The notes under the pieces: generated by a model
Databases searched by the model: none
What the model was told of the DNA's origin: nothing
The model's input: only the letters and a program-made list of their open reading frames with translations
Program-made: the position numbers and the translations under genes
Shown: positions 1 through 8,665 of the stretch, piece by piece
Numbering within the stretch: the stretch's first letter is position 1
How the letters are laid out: each line of letters starts with the position of its first letter
Assembly: GCF_003581645.1 (NCBI RefSeq)
Contig: NZ_QXFK01000019.1
Span: 1-64,000 of the forward strand
Length of the DNA: 64,000 nt
Direction: 5' to 3'
DNA from: Pelagerythrobacter aerophilus
GTDB taxonomy: Bacteria > Pseudomonadota > Alphaproteobacteria > Sphingomonadales > Sphingomonadaceae

Positions 1-869
1 GCGACCTGGAAGATCGGCGCGTCCTCATCCTTGTTGATGGCGATGATGGTCTTGGAGTCCTTCATCCCGGCGAGGTGCTGGATCGCGCCGGAGATGCCGA
101 TCGCGATATAGACTTCCGGTGCGACGATCTTGCCCGTCTGGCCGACCTGGTAGTCGTTGGGGACATAGCCCGCATCGACCGCCGCGCGGCTCGCACCCAC
201 GCCCGCGCCGAGCTTGTCGGCGAGCGGCATGATATATTCCTCGAAGGTCGCTGCGTCCTTGAGCGCGCGGCCGCCCGAGACGATCACCTTGGCGCTGGTC
301 AGCTCGGGACGCTCGCTCTTGGCGAGCTCCTGGCCGACGAAGCTCGAGATTCCCGCATCGCCGGCGCCGGAGACCGCCTCGACCGTGCCCGAACCGCCTT
401 CGGCGCCGGCCTTGTCGAAAGCCGTGCCGCGCACGGTGATGACCAGCTTGGGATCGCTCGATTCGACCGTCGCGATCGCGTTGCCGGCATAGATCGGACG
501 AGTGAAGGTCTTCTCCCCCTCGATCGACAGGATGTCGGAGATCTGCATCACGTCGAGCAATGCGGCAACGCGCGGGGCGATGTTCTTGCCGGTGGTCGTG
601 GCAGGAGCGAGAAAGGCGTCGTGGTCCTTCATCAGCTCGGCCGCGAGCGGCGCGACGTTCTCGGCCAGCTGGTGCTCGTAGGCGGGATCGTCGGCGACGT
701 GGACCTTGCCCACCCCTTCGATCTTCGCGGCCGCCTCGGCCGCCGCGCTGCAGCCGCTGCCGGCAACCAGCAGGTGCACTTCGCCGAGCTTGGCGGCGGC
801 GGTGACCGCGGACAGCGTTGCGTCCTTTACCGAAGCGTTGTCGTGTTCGACCAGAACCAGCGTTTTCAT
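1..869 (-). CDS. etfA: Electron transfer flavoprotein alpha subunit (partial at left edge)
   Basis: EtfA binds FAD and, with EtfB, passes electrons from acyl-CoA dehydrogenases to ETF:quinone oxidoreductase. The reading frame opens at ATG 869 with [14 protein letters not shown] and runs off the window after about 289 codons. The family is about 310 residues, so only the extreme C-terminus is missing. The C-terminal FAD-binding domain is recognisable: a [10 protein letters not shown] stretch, then [38 protein letters not shown] and [19 protein letters not shown]. It lies 109 bases after etfB and follows an acyl-CoA dehydrogenase, so all three probably work as one beta-oxidation-type electron chain. 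Identification is firm. Confidence 0.95.
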   Translation of the reverse strand, partial: MKTLVLVEHDNASVKDATLSAVTAAAKLGEVHLLVAGSGCSAAAEAAAKIEGVGKVHVADDPAYEHQLAENVAPLAAELMKDHDAFLAPATTTGKNIAPRVAALLDVMQISDILSIEGEKTFTRPIYAGNAIATVESSDPKLVITVRGTAFDKAGAEGGSGTVEAVSGAGDAGISSFVGQELAKSERPELTSAKVIVSGGRALKDAATFEEYIMPLADKLGAGVGASRAAVDAGYVPNDYQVGQTGKIVAPEVYIAIGISGAIQHLAGMKDSKTIIAINKDEDAPIFQV

Positions 870-919
870 CGTCTCTTCCCTAAATTCCGTTGTCCCGCAG
901 CGCTCGAGGTGGTGAGCGG

Positions 920-962
920 CCCTTCGATCCTTCGGCGTGGCTCAGGATCCGGGGCGAACGGG
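920..962. repeat. Possible interspersed repeat in the etfB-etfA spacer
   Basis: The etfB-etfA spacer holds an imperfect palindrome that starts CCCTTCG and ends CGAACGGG, with an inner GATCC...GGATC pair. Elements with a CCCTTCG ... CGAACGGG frame are common dispersed repeats in sphingomonad genomes (recalled knowledge, not checked here). No second copy of this exact form was seen in the window. Confidence 0.3.
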
Positions 963-978
963 AGCAGACCTGCTAAGC

Positions 979-1725
979 TCAAGCGATCCCAAGCGCCTTG
1001 ATCTTGGCGACCAGCTCGTCGACGTCGGCGACCTTCACACCCGCCTGCCGCACCGGCGGTTCGGAGACATTGGTCGTCTTGAGACGCGGCGCAGTGTCGA
1101 CGCCGTAATCGGCGGGGCTTTTGGTATCGAGCGGCTTCTGCTTCGCCTTCATGATGTTCGGCAGCGAAGCATAGCGCGGCTCGTTCAGGCGCAGGTCGGT
1201 GGTGACGATCGCCGGAAGCGTGAGCTTGACTGTCTCGAGGCCGCCGTCGATCTCGCGCTTCACGGTGACGCTCTCGCCGTCGATCTCGACGTCGTTGGCG
1301 AAGGTGCCCTGCGGCCGGCCGGTCAGCGCGGCCAGCATCTGGCCGGTCTGGTTCGAATCGTCGTCGATCGCCTGCTTGCCCAGGATCACCAGGCCTGGCT
1401 GCTCCGCCTCGTAGATCGCCTTGAGGATCTTGGCGACCGCCAACGGCTCGACCTCGTCATCGGTCTGGACCAGGATCGCACGGTCGGCGCCCATCGCGAG
1501 CGCGGTGCGCAGCGTTTCCTGGGCCTTGGCCGGACCGATCGAAACCGCGACCACTTCCTCGGCCTTGCCGGCTTCCTTGATTCGCAGCGCTTCCTCGACC
1601 GCGATCTCGTCGAACGGGTTCATGCTCATCTTGACGTTCGCAAGATCGACACCCGTACCGTCCGCCTTCACCCGAGGCTTCACGTTGTAGTCGATCACCC
1701 GTTTCACGGGCACGAGGATCTTCAT
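979..1725 (-). CDS. etfB: Electron transfer flavoprotein beta subunit
   Basis: EtfB is the AMP-binding subunit of the soluble ETF heterodimer that takes electrons from flavoprotein dehydrogenases. The 248-residue product has full family length and starts [16 protein letters not shown]. It carries the family signature around residues 105-140 ([20 protein letters not shown]) and an N-terminal [17 protein letters not shown] stretch. It begins 26 bases after the acyl-CoA dehydrogenase stop and is followed by etfA, so ACAD-etfB-etfA reads as one operon on the minus strand. Confidence 0.97.
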   Translation of the reverse strand: MKILVPVKRVIDYNVKPRVKADGTGVDLANVKMSMNPFDEIAVEEALRIKEAGKAEEVVAVSIGPAKAQETLRTALAMGADRAILVQTDDEVEPLAVAKILKAIYEAEQPGLVILGKQAIDDDSNQTGQMLAALTGRPQGTFANDVEIDGESVTVKREIDGGLETVKLTLPAIVTTDLRLNEPRYASLPNIMKAKQKPLDTKSPADYGVDTAPRLKTTNVSEPPVRQAGVKVADVDELVAKIKALGIA

Positions 1726-1751
1726 GCAGCTATCCTTTCCGCCTGGCAGGC

Positions 1752-2888
1752 TTAGCGCAGCAATTCGCGGGCAATGGTGTTCTTCTGGATTTCGGAAGAT
1801 CCCTCGTAGATACGCGTGATGCGAATATCACGGTAAAGCCGCTCGATCGCGTAGCCCTTGCAGTAGCCGGCACCGCCAAAGATCTGCAGTGCGGTATCGA
1901 CCGTGCGGCTGCCCGCCTCGGTCGCGAACAATTTGGCCATGGACGCCAGTTCGCGCCGCTTTTCACCTTGGTCATAACGCCATGCGGCATCCAGCAGGAT
2001 CAGACGCGCAGCACGCATGTCGGTCGCCATGCCAGCAAGGTAGTGACGGATAGCTTGGAAATCGGCGATCACACTGCCAAATGCGGGACGCACCTTGGCC
2101 TCTTCCGTGGCGAGTTCGAGTGCGTATTCACCCATGCCGACGGCGGTCGCACCGACGTTCATGCGGCCTTCGTTCAGACATTCCAATGCGTAGTGAAAGC
2201 CCTTGCCTTCTTCGCCGATCAGCGCGTCCGGGCCAACCTGGCATTCGTCAAACGTCAGCTCGTACACTCCGGGCGAAGTTCCCATTAGCTCGATCGTTCC
2301 GGTTACGGCAAAACCGGGTGTGTCCGCGGGCATAAGGAAGGCGGAGATACCTCGACGGGGTCCCGCGCTCTTGTCCGTATAGGCGTAAACCGTGACATAT
2401 TTGGCGTTCTTGCCATTCGAGATATAGGTCTTCGAACCGTTGACCACCCAGCCATCTGCGTTGCGGGTTGCCGTAGTCCGCATGGACCCCGGATCAGAAC
2501 CGGATCCCGGCTCGGTCAGCGCGAAGGCTACGGGAAGGTCCCCGGATGCCATGCCGGGTATCAGCATTTCCTTTTGCGCGTCTGTGCAGTGATAGGCGAT
2601 ATTCTTGGCGCCTGGCCCCATCAGCGGGCGGATTTCGGTCCAGAACTGGGGCGGGAGGCGGGCAAGCTCCATCTGCACTGCTGCTTGCGCCAATGCACCG
2701 AGGCCCAGGCCGCCATATTCCTCGGGCAGCGCCATGCCGAAATAGCCATTCTCGACCAGCGTTTCCCGTACGATCGGCGGAACCTTGCCGGTCTCAACGA
2801 AGTCACGCTCCAGGGGGAGCAGGTCGTTCACGATGCTGCGGGTTGCTTCGCAGAAATCCTTGATCTCGTCGGGGAGTTCGAAATCCAT
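1752..2888 (-). CDS. Acyl-CoA dehydrogenase
   Basis: This is a cytoplasmic FAD enzyme of 378 residues that introduces an alpha-beta double bond into an acyl-CoA thioester. It has the family layout: an N-terminal helical domain, a middle beta domain with [15 protein letters not shown] (flavin contact), and a C-terminal helical domain with [20 protein letters not shown]. Near the end is [10 protein letters not shown], where the Glu is the usual catalytic base. Base composition is slightly less GC-rich than its neighbours. It is the first gene of the ACAD-etfB-etfA unit and is divergent from the Rieske oxygenase. The substrate cannot be read from sequence; the pairing with a ring-hydroxylase-type gene would fit an aromatic or terpenoid degradation role, which is inference. 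Confidence 0.93.
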   Translation of the reverse strand: MDFELPDEIKDFCEATRSIVNDLLPLERDFVETGKVPPIVRETLVENGYFGMALPEEYGGLGLGALAQAAVQMELARLPPQFWTEIRPLMGPGAKNIAYHCTDAQKEMLIPGMASGDLPVAFALTEPGSGSDPGSMRTTATRNADGWVVNGSKTYISNGKNAKYVTVYAYTDKSAGPRRGISAFLMPADTPGFAVTGTIELMGTSPGVYELTFDECQVGPDALIGEEGKGFHYALECLNEGRMNVGATAVGMGEYALELATEEAKVRPAFGSVIADFQAIRHYLAGMATDMRAARLILLDAAWRYDQGEKRRELASMAKLFATEAGSRTVDTALQIFGGAGYCKGYAIERLYRDIRITRIYEGSSEIQKNTIARELLR

Positions 2889-3287
2889 AGTGGGCCTTTC
2901 CGGAGTCTCAATTCACTCTCCTTCGCGGAGAAGCATAATGGTCCTACCATTGCAAGTAGCGACTTAATCTTTGGCGCCATCTGGCGGGAGATTGCGCGAA
3001 GCATTCTGTTGGGAACGGATCAGTTCCCAACCATCCGTCATCAGCACGCTACTGATATTACGTAGGTTTCTCGCCAGCTTGCAGGACTGGCATTCATTTT
3101 TGACGACGACATTGGGAAGCTGGCTCACACTCCAAGCCCGCTTGGCCCGGCCAACTCACCCGCCCTAAGCCCCGGAAAACTTATGGCATTATTCTATTGA
3201 AATTGGCTTGCGCGCATGTGGCGATCATATTCTGATCTGGATCAGAAAAATGCCGTGTAGATCGGCGCGAAAATTCTGGAGAGAGGC
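2889..3287. other. Divergent intergenic region (acyl-CoA dehydrogenase / Rieske oxygenase)
   Basis: This 399-base spacer between two divergent genes has no convincing coding frame and is AT-richer than its surroundings. It must hold promoters for both directions. On the Rieske side there is a good promoter plus palindrome (listed separately). On the dehydrogenase side no clear -35/-10 pair was identified. Confidence 0.6.
3203..3247 (+). promoter_or_regulatory. Promoter with overlapping palindromic operator for the Rieske oxygenase
   Basis: TTGGCT (3203-3208) and CATATT (3226-3231) are spaced by 17 bases and resemble a -35/-10 pair. A perfect 8-bp inverted repeat, TTCTGATC-TG-GATCAGAA (3230-3247), overlaps the -10 end and the expected start site. 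This is the position of a repressor operator. The regulator is unknown. Confidence 0.5.
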
Positions 3288-4331
3288 ATGTTCATCAAGA
3301 ACACCTGGTACGTTGCAGCATTTGCCGCAGAGATCGAAACCGGCAAGTCCATTGCCCGCAAGTTCCTAAACAAGCCTGTCGTCCTGTTCCGCACCGAGGA
3401 GGGCGAGATTGCCGCGCTGGAAGACCGCTGCAGCCATCGTGCCATGCCGTTGAGCGCCGGACATGTTGACGGTTGTCGGATCCGCTGTGCCTATCACGGT
3501 GTCGAATTCGACGCGAAGGGTTCATGCGTTCGCATTCCTAATCAGGAACGCATTCCTCCAGCGGCCAATGTCAGAAGCTATCCTGTGATCGAGAAAGATC
3601 ACCTGATCTGGATCTGGATGGGCGATGCCGAACTGGCAAATCCCGCCCAGATCATCGACAATCCTGAGCATAACGATCCGGCATGGACATGGCGCCCCTA
3701 TAATTTCCCGGTCAAGGCTGACTGGCAGCTGATTATCGACAATATCATGGATCTCACTCACGTGCCCTATATCCATGCGGGGACGATCGGCGGAAATCCG
3801 GAGCAGCACTACGGCGCGGACACCAAGGTCGAGTTCGACGGCAAGCGCGTCGAACTGCTACGCAAGATGCCCAATTCGGTGCCGCCACGTTCCTACATCG
3901 ATGCGGGCGGCTTCAAGGGCCGGGTTGACCGCTGGCAGGAGGTTCGCTTCGAACCCGGCCGTGGCATGACCTGCCGCGTCAATGCTGGTGGCTGCGACGC
4001 AGGCACTGGTGCATATGAAGGCCGGCGGGACAATGGGTTTGTCCTTGCTAATAATCATTTCATCACGCCCGAAACCGACACGACCAGCCATTACCTCTGG
4101 ACGATCTGCACGACCGCAGATCCCGCAACAGGTGTGCCTGAAAAGCTTTTTGACCAGTTCTTCGACACCATCTCCGAGGACGAGGAGACGCTGGAGCTGC
4201 AGCAGCAGCGGATCGACGACGAGCCCGAGCGCAACTTCGTCGGCATCGCCAGCGACGGTGCGGTTAACCAGGCGCGCCGCCTGCTCAGCTCGATGTACGA
4301 GGCCGAGAACGGCCAAGGCATCGCAGCCTGA
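3288..4331 (+). CDS. Rieske 2Fe-2S oxygenase, VanA-like aromatic ring hydroxylase/O-demethylase component
   Basis: This is the 347-residue terminal oxygenase of a Rieske non-heme iron system. The Rieske cluster ligands are visible as C48-x-H50 and C67-x2-H70 (CSHRAMPLSAGH ... CAYHG). The mononuclear iron site is D155-x2-H158-x4-H163 (MDLTHVPYIHAG). This layout matches vanillate O-demethylase oxygenase (VanA) and relatives acting on aromatic or steroid-like substrates. The ATG at 3288 follows a GAGAGG ribosome site. No ferredoxin/reductase partner (VanB) is encoded nearby, so electrons must come from elsewhere. A terminator follows, so it is probably monocistronic. The exact substrate is unknown. 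Confidence 0.88.
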   Translation: MFIKNTWYVAAFAAEIETGKSIARKFLNKPVVLFRTEEGEIAALEDRCSHRAMPLSAGHVDGCRIRCAYHGVEFDAKGSCVRIPNQERIPPAANVRSYPVIEKDHLIWIWMGDAELANPAQIIDNPEHNDPAWTWRPYNFPVKADWQLIIDNIMDLTHVPYIHAGTIGGNPEQHYGADTKVEFDGKRVELLRKMPNSVPPRSYIDAGGFKGRVDRWQEVRFEPGRGMTCRVNAGGCDAGTGAYEGRRDNGFVLANNHFITPETDTTSHYLWTICTTADPATGVPEKLFDQFFDTISEDEETLELQQQRIDDEPERNFVGIASDGAVNQARRLLSSMYEAENGQGIAA

Positions 4332-4381
4332 GCTACAAGCGACTGCCGTCTTTAGACCTTTTTGCAACCCTGGACTCAAAA

Positions 4382-4414
4382 GGAGCGGCACCCGGCACCG
4401 CTCCCTTCTTCTTT
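4382..4414 (+). terminator. Rho-independent terminator after the Rieske oxygenase
   Basis: Stem GGAGCGG (4382-4388) pairs with CCGCTCC (4398-4404) across a 9-base loop. It is followed by CTTCTTCTTT, a pyrimidine/T-rich tail. It lies 50 bases after the Rieske stop codon. Confidence 0.7.
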
Positions 4415-4423
4415 CCTGGGGTG

Positions 4424-4555
4424 TTACGATGGTGATGCTTGCTGCGCGCGATCGCGCCCCAGCTCTGCATAGGCCTCGTGGATCTCGCCGATCTCGATCT
4501 CGCGCGAGATCCAGGGCAAGTCGGTTTCCTCAAGGTGCCTTCCATTAAGCGTGAG
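4424..4555 (-). pseudogene. Possible C-terminal gene remnant
   Basis: On the minus strand an open frame of 43 codons ends at TAA 4424-4426 and has no start codon. Upstream it is closed by TGA at 4556-4558. The reading EETDLPWISREIEIGEIHEA then YAELGRDR looks like real protein (acidic, helical) rather than a shadow frame. It resembles the tail of a lost gene. No family was recognised. The rest of the 4415-4689 spacer shows nothing. Confidence 0.3.
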
Positions 4556-4689
4556 TCACGACAACAGCTTCGCGCCCATTTAGCGCATGCGCAATCTACA
4601 CTTCTTGCCGGTCACGACACCTCGCCGAATATCTGCGGCTCCGGCAGGAACTTGCAAGCCGGAGCCTCCAGCTTCGCCGTAGGCGCGCC

Positions 4690-5010
4690 TCATCGGCGGG
4701 CAGTCCGGTAAGCTGCCCGGGCTTTCGACTCTGCGAGCGACGAAAGGGCTTCGTTGGCGATCGCTCGAACAAATTGATCGGTGAGATCGTCGGCGCAACG
4801 CTTCGTCGCAACTTCCGTCACGAGTGCCGAAGCGCTCCCGCAAGATTGTAGGGATGCTCTCTCGATACGCTCGAGAAGCAACTGGCGTGCGGCGGGGGTC
4901 GCCAGTTCGCCCTCCCTGAAGGAGAAGTCGACCCGCTCGCCTGCGTTGGCGACGAAGGGTGCAGTCACGGCCAACAGCCCGACGGCGAGGAGTGTCTTGG
5001 AACTTGGCAT
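4690..5010 (-). CDS. UrcA-like exported small protein
   Basis: This is a 106-residue protein with a clear signal peptide (MPSSKTLLAVGLLAVTAPFVANAG) and a short mature chain with two cysteines about 15 residues apart (LQSCGSAS ... TKRCADDL). The mature chain is rich in Ala and Arg and ends AYRTARR. This size and layout fit the UrcA family of uncharacterised periplasmic proteins found mainly in sphingomonads and caulobacters; the assignment is moderate. The start at 5010 follows AAGGAG at good spacing. A perfect palindrome CACTGCAGTG (5031-5040) sits just upstream and could be an operator shared with the divergent LysR gene. Confidence 0.6.
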   Translation of the reverse strand: MPSSKTLLAVGLLAVTAPFVANAGERVDFSFREGELATPAARQLLLERIERASLQSCGSASALVTEVATKRCADDLTDQFVRAIANEALSSLAESKARAAYRTARR

Positions 5011-5235
5011 ACGAGTCTCCTTTCATGCTGCACTGCAGTGTAAAGAGGGGGATGCTGTGTTCCATCGCAAAGACATCAATGGCCGTTGCAATCCTAGAAA
5101 GTTTGCAAAATGATCCTGATATTCCACGATTATCCACTGCGCAAAGCGGATGTCTTCTTGAAGGATGCCAGCTCAGGAGGAAATTGTGCAATGCAACGAG
5201 GTCGGGCATAACCGGTCAGCAACAAGGAATTTGTC

Positions 5236-6132
5236 ATTCGCCGCTTGCCCCCCACCGGTTCGCTGGAAGCCTTTATTGCGGCCGCTCGCGCCGGCTCCCT
5301 TCGCAAAGTGTCGGAGGACCTCAATCTATCGGTATCTGCCTTGAGCCGCCGTGTTCAGAAGCTCGAACTGCACGCGGGGCGCGCACTCTTCAGTCGCGGG
5401 GGTAACGAGTACCGCTTGAATGACGAGGGCCGCCGATTGTTCGCTGAAATCGAGCGACCCTTGGATGAGATCGCGTCTGCGTTCGAACGACGCGCCTCGC
5501 CAGGAAGGAAGGGACTGATCGTTGGCGTTCCGACCTCGTTCGCCACGGCATGGCTGATTCCTCGGCTCGATCACTTTCGCAAGGGCAATCCCGACATCGA
5601 TCTTCGATTGGACACATCCGGATCTCCGATCGAAAAGCTCGGTGAAAGCCTCGATATGATCATCTTCTTCGCGGAGGACGGCGCAGAGCGAGTCGCGTTC
5701 GAGAAGCTTCGTCCGCAGGGAGCTTTTCTCGTAGCTCGAGAGGGAATCGTGGATCCTCTCGACGGTTTGAAGGCAGCGCTGCGCAGCACGCCGTTGCTGG
5801 TACACCGCCATCTGCCACACATCTTAGAAACCTGGGTAGCCGAGCTTAAGTTACCACAGGATGTCGAGCCGACTATCGACTCGTTCGATGACGGTCCGTT
5901 GCTGATCGCGGCTGCGCAGAGCGGACTGGGAATGGCGCTCGTGCTCGAAGACATGGTCAACTTCTACGGCAATGCGGCGGGTCTGGTTCGGCCATTCGGC
6001 GAATATGTCCGCACGCCGTTCAGCTACGCGATTGCAGCGAAACCCGCATCGGGGAGCGTCCACGCGGTCGATCGCTTCTACAGCTGGATCATCGAGGAGA
6101 CTCGCAAGGAAAGCCAGGCAAGGCTCCCGTAA
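5236..6132 (+). CDS. LysR-family transcriptional regulator
   Basis: This LTTR of about 298 residues is divergent from the UrcA-like gene. The winged-helix domain spans roughly residues 5-65 (SLEAFIAAARAGSLRKVSED, then LSVSALSRRVQKLE and a wing with RLNDEGRRLF). The rest is a periplasmic-binding-protein-like effector domain. The closest frame start by convention is TTG at 5245. However, the peptide upstream reads (I)RRLPPTGSLEAF, matching the MRRLPPLNALRAF opening typical of GcvA-like LTTRs, and an AAGGA site ends 7 bases before ATT 5236. I therefore place the start at ATT 5236. The frame is closed upstream by TAA at 5209. The target is likely the neighbouring divergent gene, by family habit. 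Confidence 0.85.
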   Translation: MRRLPPTGSLEAFIAAARAGSLRKVSEDLNLSVSALSRRVQKLELHAGRALFSRGGNEYRLNDEGRRLFAEIERPLDEIASAFERRASPGRKGLIVGVPTSFATAWLIPRLDHFRKGNPDIDLRLDTSGSPIEKLGESLDMIIFFAEDGAERVAFEKLRPQGAFLVAREGIVDPLDGLKAALRSTPLLVHRHLPHILETWVAELKLPQDVEPTIDSFDDGPLLIAAAQSGLGMALVLEDMVNFYGNAAGLVRPFGEYVRTPFSYAIAAKPASGSVHAVDRFYSWIIEETRKESQARLP

Positions 6133-6160
6133 AAAGCTGGAGGCGCCGTGGCGCCTCCAG
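6131..6160. terminator. Strong hairpin terminator at the LysR stop
   Basis: An 11-bp perfect stem CTGGAGGCGCC (6137-6147) / GGCGCCTCCAG (6150-6160) starts 5 bases after the LysR stop. In the minus-strand direction it is followed by CTTTTTACGG, a proper T-tract. So it ends minus-strand transcripts, such as read-through from tonB, and may also end the LysR transcript. Confidence 0.65.
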
Positions 6161-6770
6161 CATAAGTCTTGGGAGAGGTGCCTGAAGGAACATCCTTCCG
6201 ACGACCCCGGCTTCGAGGATTTGGCACCGCATTGCCATCGCAAAAAGGGAAGGAGCCCGTTGCAGTAAATGCAAACGCCTCTTCCTAGGCTTCTTCGTCA
6301 ATCTTGGTCATGCGCGTTGCTGACCGATGGCTCACCCGGAGAGCGACCCGGTGGCTCCTGCGCCCGAGGGCCGCGTTCAGACGCGACCGATCACCTGCAG
6401 ATCGTCGCACAGGAATGCGCTTCGGGGGGGTGGCAGCTTGCATCCGGAGCGGACTAGCGGCTCCTGGGCTGCCAAGTACCGACAGCCGCCGTCGCTCCAG
6501 TTCAAGCACTTTAGGTCTCTCTCGCCGACATGGCTGACGCTCAGACATCGACATCGACACCGCAAAGCGGCCATTCGTTCACATACCGGGAGGAAGGCAT
6601 CCAGGAGCAACGGTGAAATATCCGCCTTCGTGATCACAAATGAAAAGCACGACCCACTCGGTTGCTCAGCATCAAAACCAGTGGCTGGTGCTCAGGAGCC
6701 GACAAGTTTGGCTGCGATCGGATTCGGTAGAGGACCGATCTCCGGATGTCAGCACTTACGAGTATACATC
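6161..6770. other. Gene-poor spacer with probable decayed sequence
   Basis: These 610 bases between the LysR terminator and the tonB stop contain no intact gene. Several short overlapping frames on both strands have no RBS or family resemblance. The only coding-like trace is the minus-strand fragment listed at 6377-6637. Base composition is locally mixed. Confidence 0.5.
6377..6637 (-). pseudogene. Decayed gene fragment resembling the start of a small conserved protein
   Basis: The frame starts at GTG 6637 and its first 15 residues, MITKADISPLLLDAF, look like a genuine N-terminus of a helical soluble protein. Beyond this the frame becomes Cys/Arg-rich and unlike any protein. A shift of frame near 6590 would read PSRYVNEWPLCG-like residues instead. 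This is best explained as a frameshifted remnant. The family assignment is not secure. Confidence 0.3.
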
Positions 6771-7619
6771 CTAACGCAAATAGAACTCCACTGGGATGGT
6801 CAGTTCGAGGACATCTGGCTTGTCTTTTGGAATCGCCGGCAGCGGCTGTGCGCGTCTAAGCGTGTCAAGCGCTGCCTGATCGAGCGCGTAATGGCCCGAT
6901 TTTCGCGCTACGGTCGCAGACAGCACCTCGCCTGCGCGATTCATCGTAAAACGGATGTAGGCTGTGCCTTCCTGCCGCGCAGCGCGCGCACGCGCGGGAT
7001 AGCGGCGAAATTGTTCCAGATGAGCGAGCAGCAAGGCTTCCCAATCCGGCTTGGCATTGTTGGAGACCTGACTTGCCGCAGGCGCCGTGATCCGTCGCGG
7101 TGCGGTGGTCTCCGGCACAACGGGGCCAGGGTCGACGATCTCAACGGGTGGGCGCGGCGGCGCGCTTGGAATGCTGGGCCGGGGAAGCTGCACCAAAGGC
7201 GGCAGCATCAGCGTGTCCGGAGCCGGCTCAGGCTTTTTCTCCTGCCGTTCGACTTGTTCGGGGCCCGGAGCCACTTCGCGCACCGGCTCGGGCGGCGATG
7301 CCATCGGCTGCAGATCGACGACGATCAGCGGCGGTGACGACTGCGTGACGGAGGGAGGGGTGACCATCGGCCAAGTGACAAGCGCCCCTGCAAGGACGAG
7401 CGCTGCTATCAGAGCCGTTCCAACCAGACCGAACAAGCGTGTGCGCCAGTTTGTTGGCTGATCGCAATAACGACCGCCGCGCGCCCATGGCACATCGTCG
7501 GCCATGGGAGATCGAGGCGCTCGATCATTATTGCGGGTCACCATGATGGCGTCGCCGGAGAAAGCAGGTTTGTTGTAGCCCTCCGCGCCGAGACGTTCGT
7601 CGAACCGGGCGTATCTCAT
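6771..7619 (-). CDS. tonB: TonB-family energy transducer of the heme-uptake locus
   Basis: TonB couples the inner-membrane proton motive force to outer-membrane receptors. The 282-residue protein has an unusually long cytoplasmic N-terminus of about 60 residues and one membrane anchor (about 62-85, LFGLVGTALIAALVLAGALV). A Pro-rich periplasmic spacer follows (about 100-180, many Pro-Pro and Glu-Pro pairs). The last 90 residues form the C-terminal TonB domain, with ARAARQEGTAYIRFTMNRAG and LELTIPVEFYLR. It overlaps the DUF454 stop by ATGA, so it is translationally coupled. Its position at the end of the receptor-hemophilin-Slam-HemO series indicates a TonB dedicated to this receptor. Confidence 0.92.
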   Translation of the reverse strand: MRYARFDERLGAEGYNKPAFSGDAIMVTRNNDRAPRSPMADDVPWARGGRYCDQPTNWRTRLFGLVGTALIAALVLAGALVTWPMVTPPSVTQSSPPLIVVDLQPMASPPEPVREVAPGPEQVERQEKKPEPAPDTLMLPPLVQLPRPSIPSAPPRPPVEIVDPGPVVPETTAPRRITAPAASQVSNNAKPDWEALLLAHLEQFRRYPARARAARQEGTAYIRFTMNRAGEVLSATVARKSGHYALDQAALDTLRRAQPLPAIPKDKPDVLELTIPVEFYLR

Positions 7620-8044
7620 TGGCTATCCCCCGGTAGCGGGCGACTTAGTATCCACCCACCGCTCGCAAACAGGACGATCGCCACCGCGATAGCTGCGATC
7701 GCACCGGGATGCGCCATCCACCAGAACGCGAGATAACCGATCGCCATGCCGATGCAGGCTGCAAACTTTGCCTGGCGCGGCACCGCGCCTTCGTTCCGCC
7801 AAGCCCGAAGACCGGGGCCAAAGCGAGGGTGTTTCAGCATCCACGCCTCGAGACGCGGCGAGGATCGAGCGAAGCAAGCCGCCGCCAGGATCATGAATAT
7901 CGTCGTAGGCATCAGGGGCACCACCGCACCGACGAACCCCAGGCCAATGCAGATGAAGCCGAGCAGCAGCCATCCTGTGCGAACCATACGGCCGCCGCGG
8001 ACCACCTCGTCTGCCGACGATTCAGCCAAGGTTCGCATCGACAT
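7616..8044 (-). CDS. DUF454 (YbaN-like) inner-membrane protein
   Basis: This is a 142-residue DUF454-family protein with two hydrophobic segments near the N-terminus (TGWLLLGFICIGLGFVGAVV, then PTTIFMILAAACFA) and one or two at the C-terminus (GMAIGYLAFWWMA ... AIAAIAVAIVLFA). The family hallmark PLMPTTIF..LAA.CFARSSPR and the HPRFGPGLRAWR motif are present. Molecular function is unknown. Here it sits between heme oxygenase and tonB, overlapping both (23 bases with hemO, 4 with tonB), so it belongs to the same transcript. A second DUF454 gene lies at 41314-41661. Confidence 0.88.
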   Translation of the reverse strand: MSMRTLAESSADEVVRGGRMVRTGWLLLGFICIGLGFVGAVVPLMPTTIFMILAAACFARSSPRLEAWMLKHPRFGPGLRAWRNEGAVPRQAKFAACIGMAIGYLAFWWMAHPGAIAAIAVAIVLFASGGWILSRPLPGDSQ

Positions 8045-8624
8045 GATTCAGGACCCGCACGAAGGCAGCGATGGCCCCGTCGGTAACGCGGCCCTCTTCG
8101 CCTGCGTTCAAGGCTGCGCTATCGAGCGCGCTGGTGAACGTGCGCCAGTGCGCCGCGGGCCCTTCAGGCGCGGGAGCAAGGTGCCGTGCGCCGTGGCTAT
8201 CCGACAATCCGAGCTTCGCCGCTTCCTTGCGGAGCAAGGCTGCACCCATGTTCGAGCCTTCCACGACGTAAAGCCATCCCAGCGCAGTAGGTACGTCAAG
8301 TGTATCGCCTGACGCAAAGCTAGGCGCCGCCGCCGACGGCGGGGCGGTCTGCAAGTCCGCCAGATCCGCAGTCACAAGCGCCAAACGTTGGCGCGATCTC
8401 AGACCAGGAACCAATGCCTGTAACCGGGCATCCTCGTAGAGCGCGGCGACGTCGCGGTGGAAGAGATACTGAACCGCCAGGAACCTCTTGTAGCGGTCCA
8501 GATCGTCGAACGAAGCGGCCGACATGATCGAACGATCAACTCTCTCATGGACGTGCTGGGTGAGCGCCTTGAGCCGCTTGGCGCGGCTCGTAGACAGGTC
8601 GGCGATGGTCGCGGTCATTGGCAT
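8022..8624 (-). CDS. hemO: Biliverdin-producing heme oxygenase (HemO/BphO type)
   Basis: Cleaves heme to biliverdin, CO and iron in the cytoplasm. The 200-residue protein shows the all-helical HemO pattern: the proximal heme ligand is probably H26 in LTQHVHERVDRSI, and the distal-helix signature is LGWLYVVEGSNMGAALLRKE. I start at ATG 8624, four bases after AGGAG; a TTG 20 bases further up is less likely. It lies directly downstream of the Slam gene and overlaps the DUF454 gene. This is the final step of the locus: iron release from heme captured outside. The bacteriophytochrome-partner BphO is an alternative, but no phytochrome gene is nearby. Confidence 0.88.
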   Translation of the reverse strand: MPMTATIADLSTSRAKRLKALTQHVHERVDRSIMSAASFDDLDRYKRFLAVQYLFHRDVAALYEDARLQALVPGLRSRQRLALVTADLADLQTAPPSAAAPSFASGDTLDVPTALGWLYVVEGSNMGAALLRKEAAKLGLSDSHGARHLAPAPEGPAAHWRTFTSALDSAALNAGEEGRVTDGAIAAFVRVLNHVDANLG

Positions 8625-8665
8625 GTCACTCCTGTTTGGTGGCAAAATGAGGGAGCCGTGAACCG

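Noticed and set aside
2971-3168. 65-codon frame in the ACAD-Rieske spacer
   Set aside because: No RBS, no family resemblance, and it lies within an AT-richer divergent promoter region.
6327-7337. 336-codon plus-strand frame spanning the spacer and tonB
   Set aside because: Overlaps the convincing TonB gene antisense. It is Arg/His/Gly-rich with no domain.
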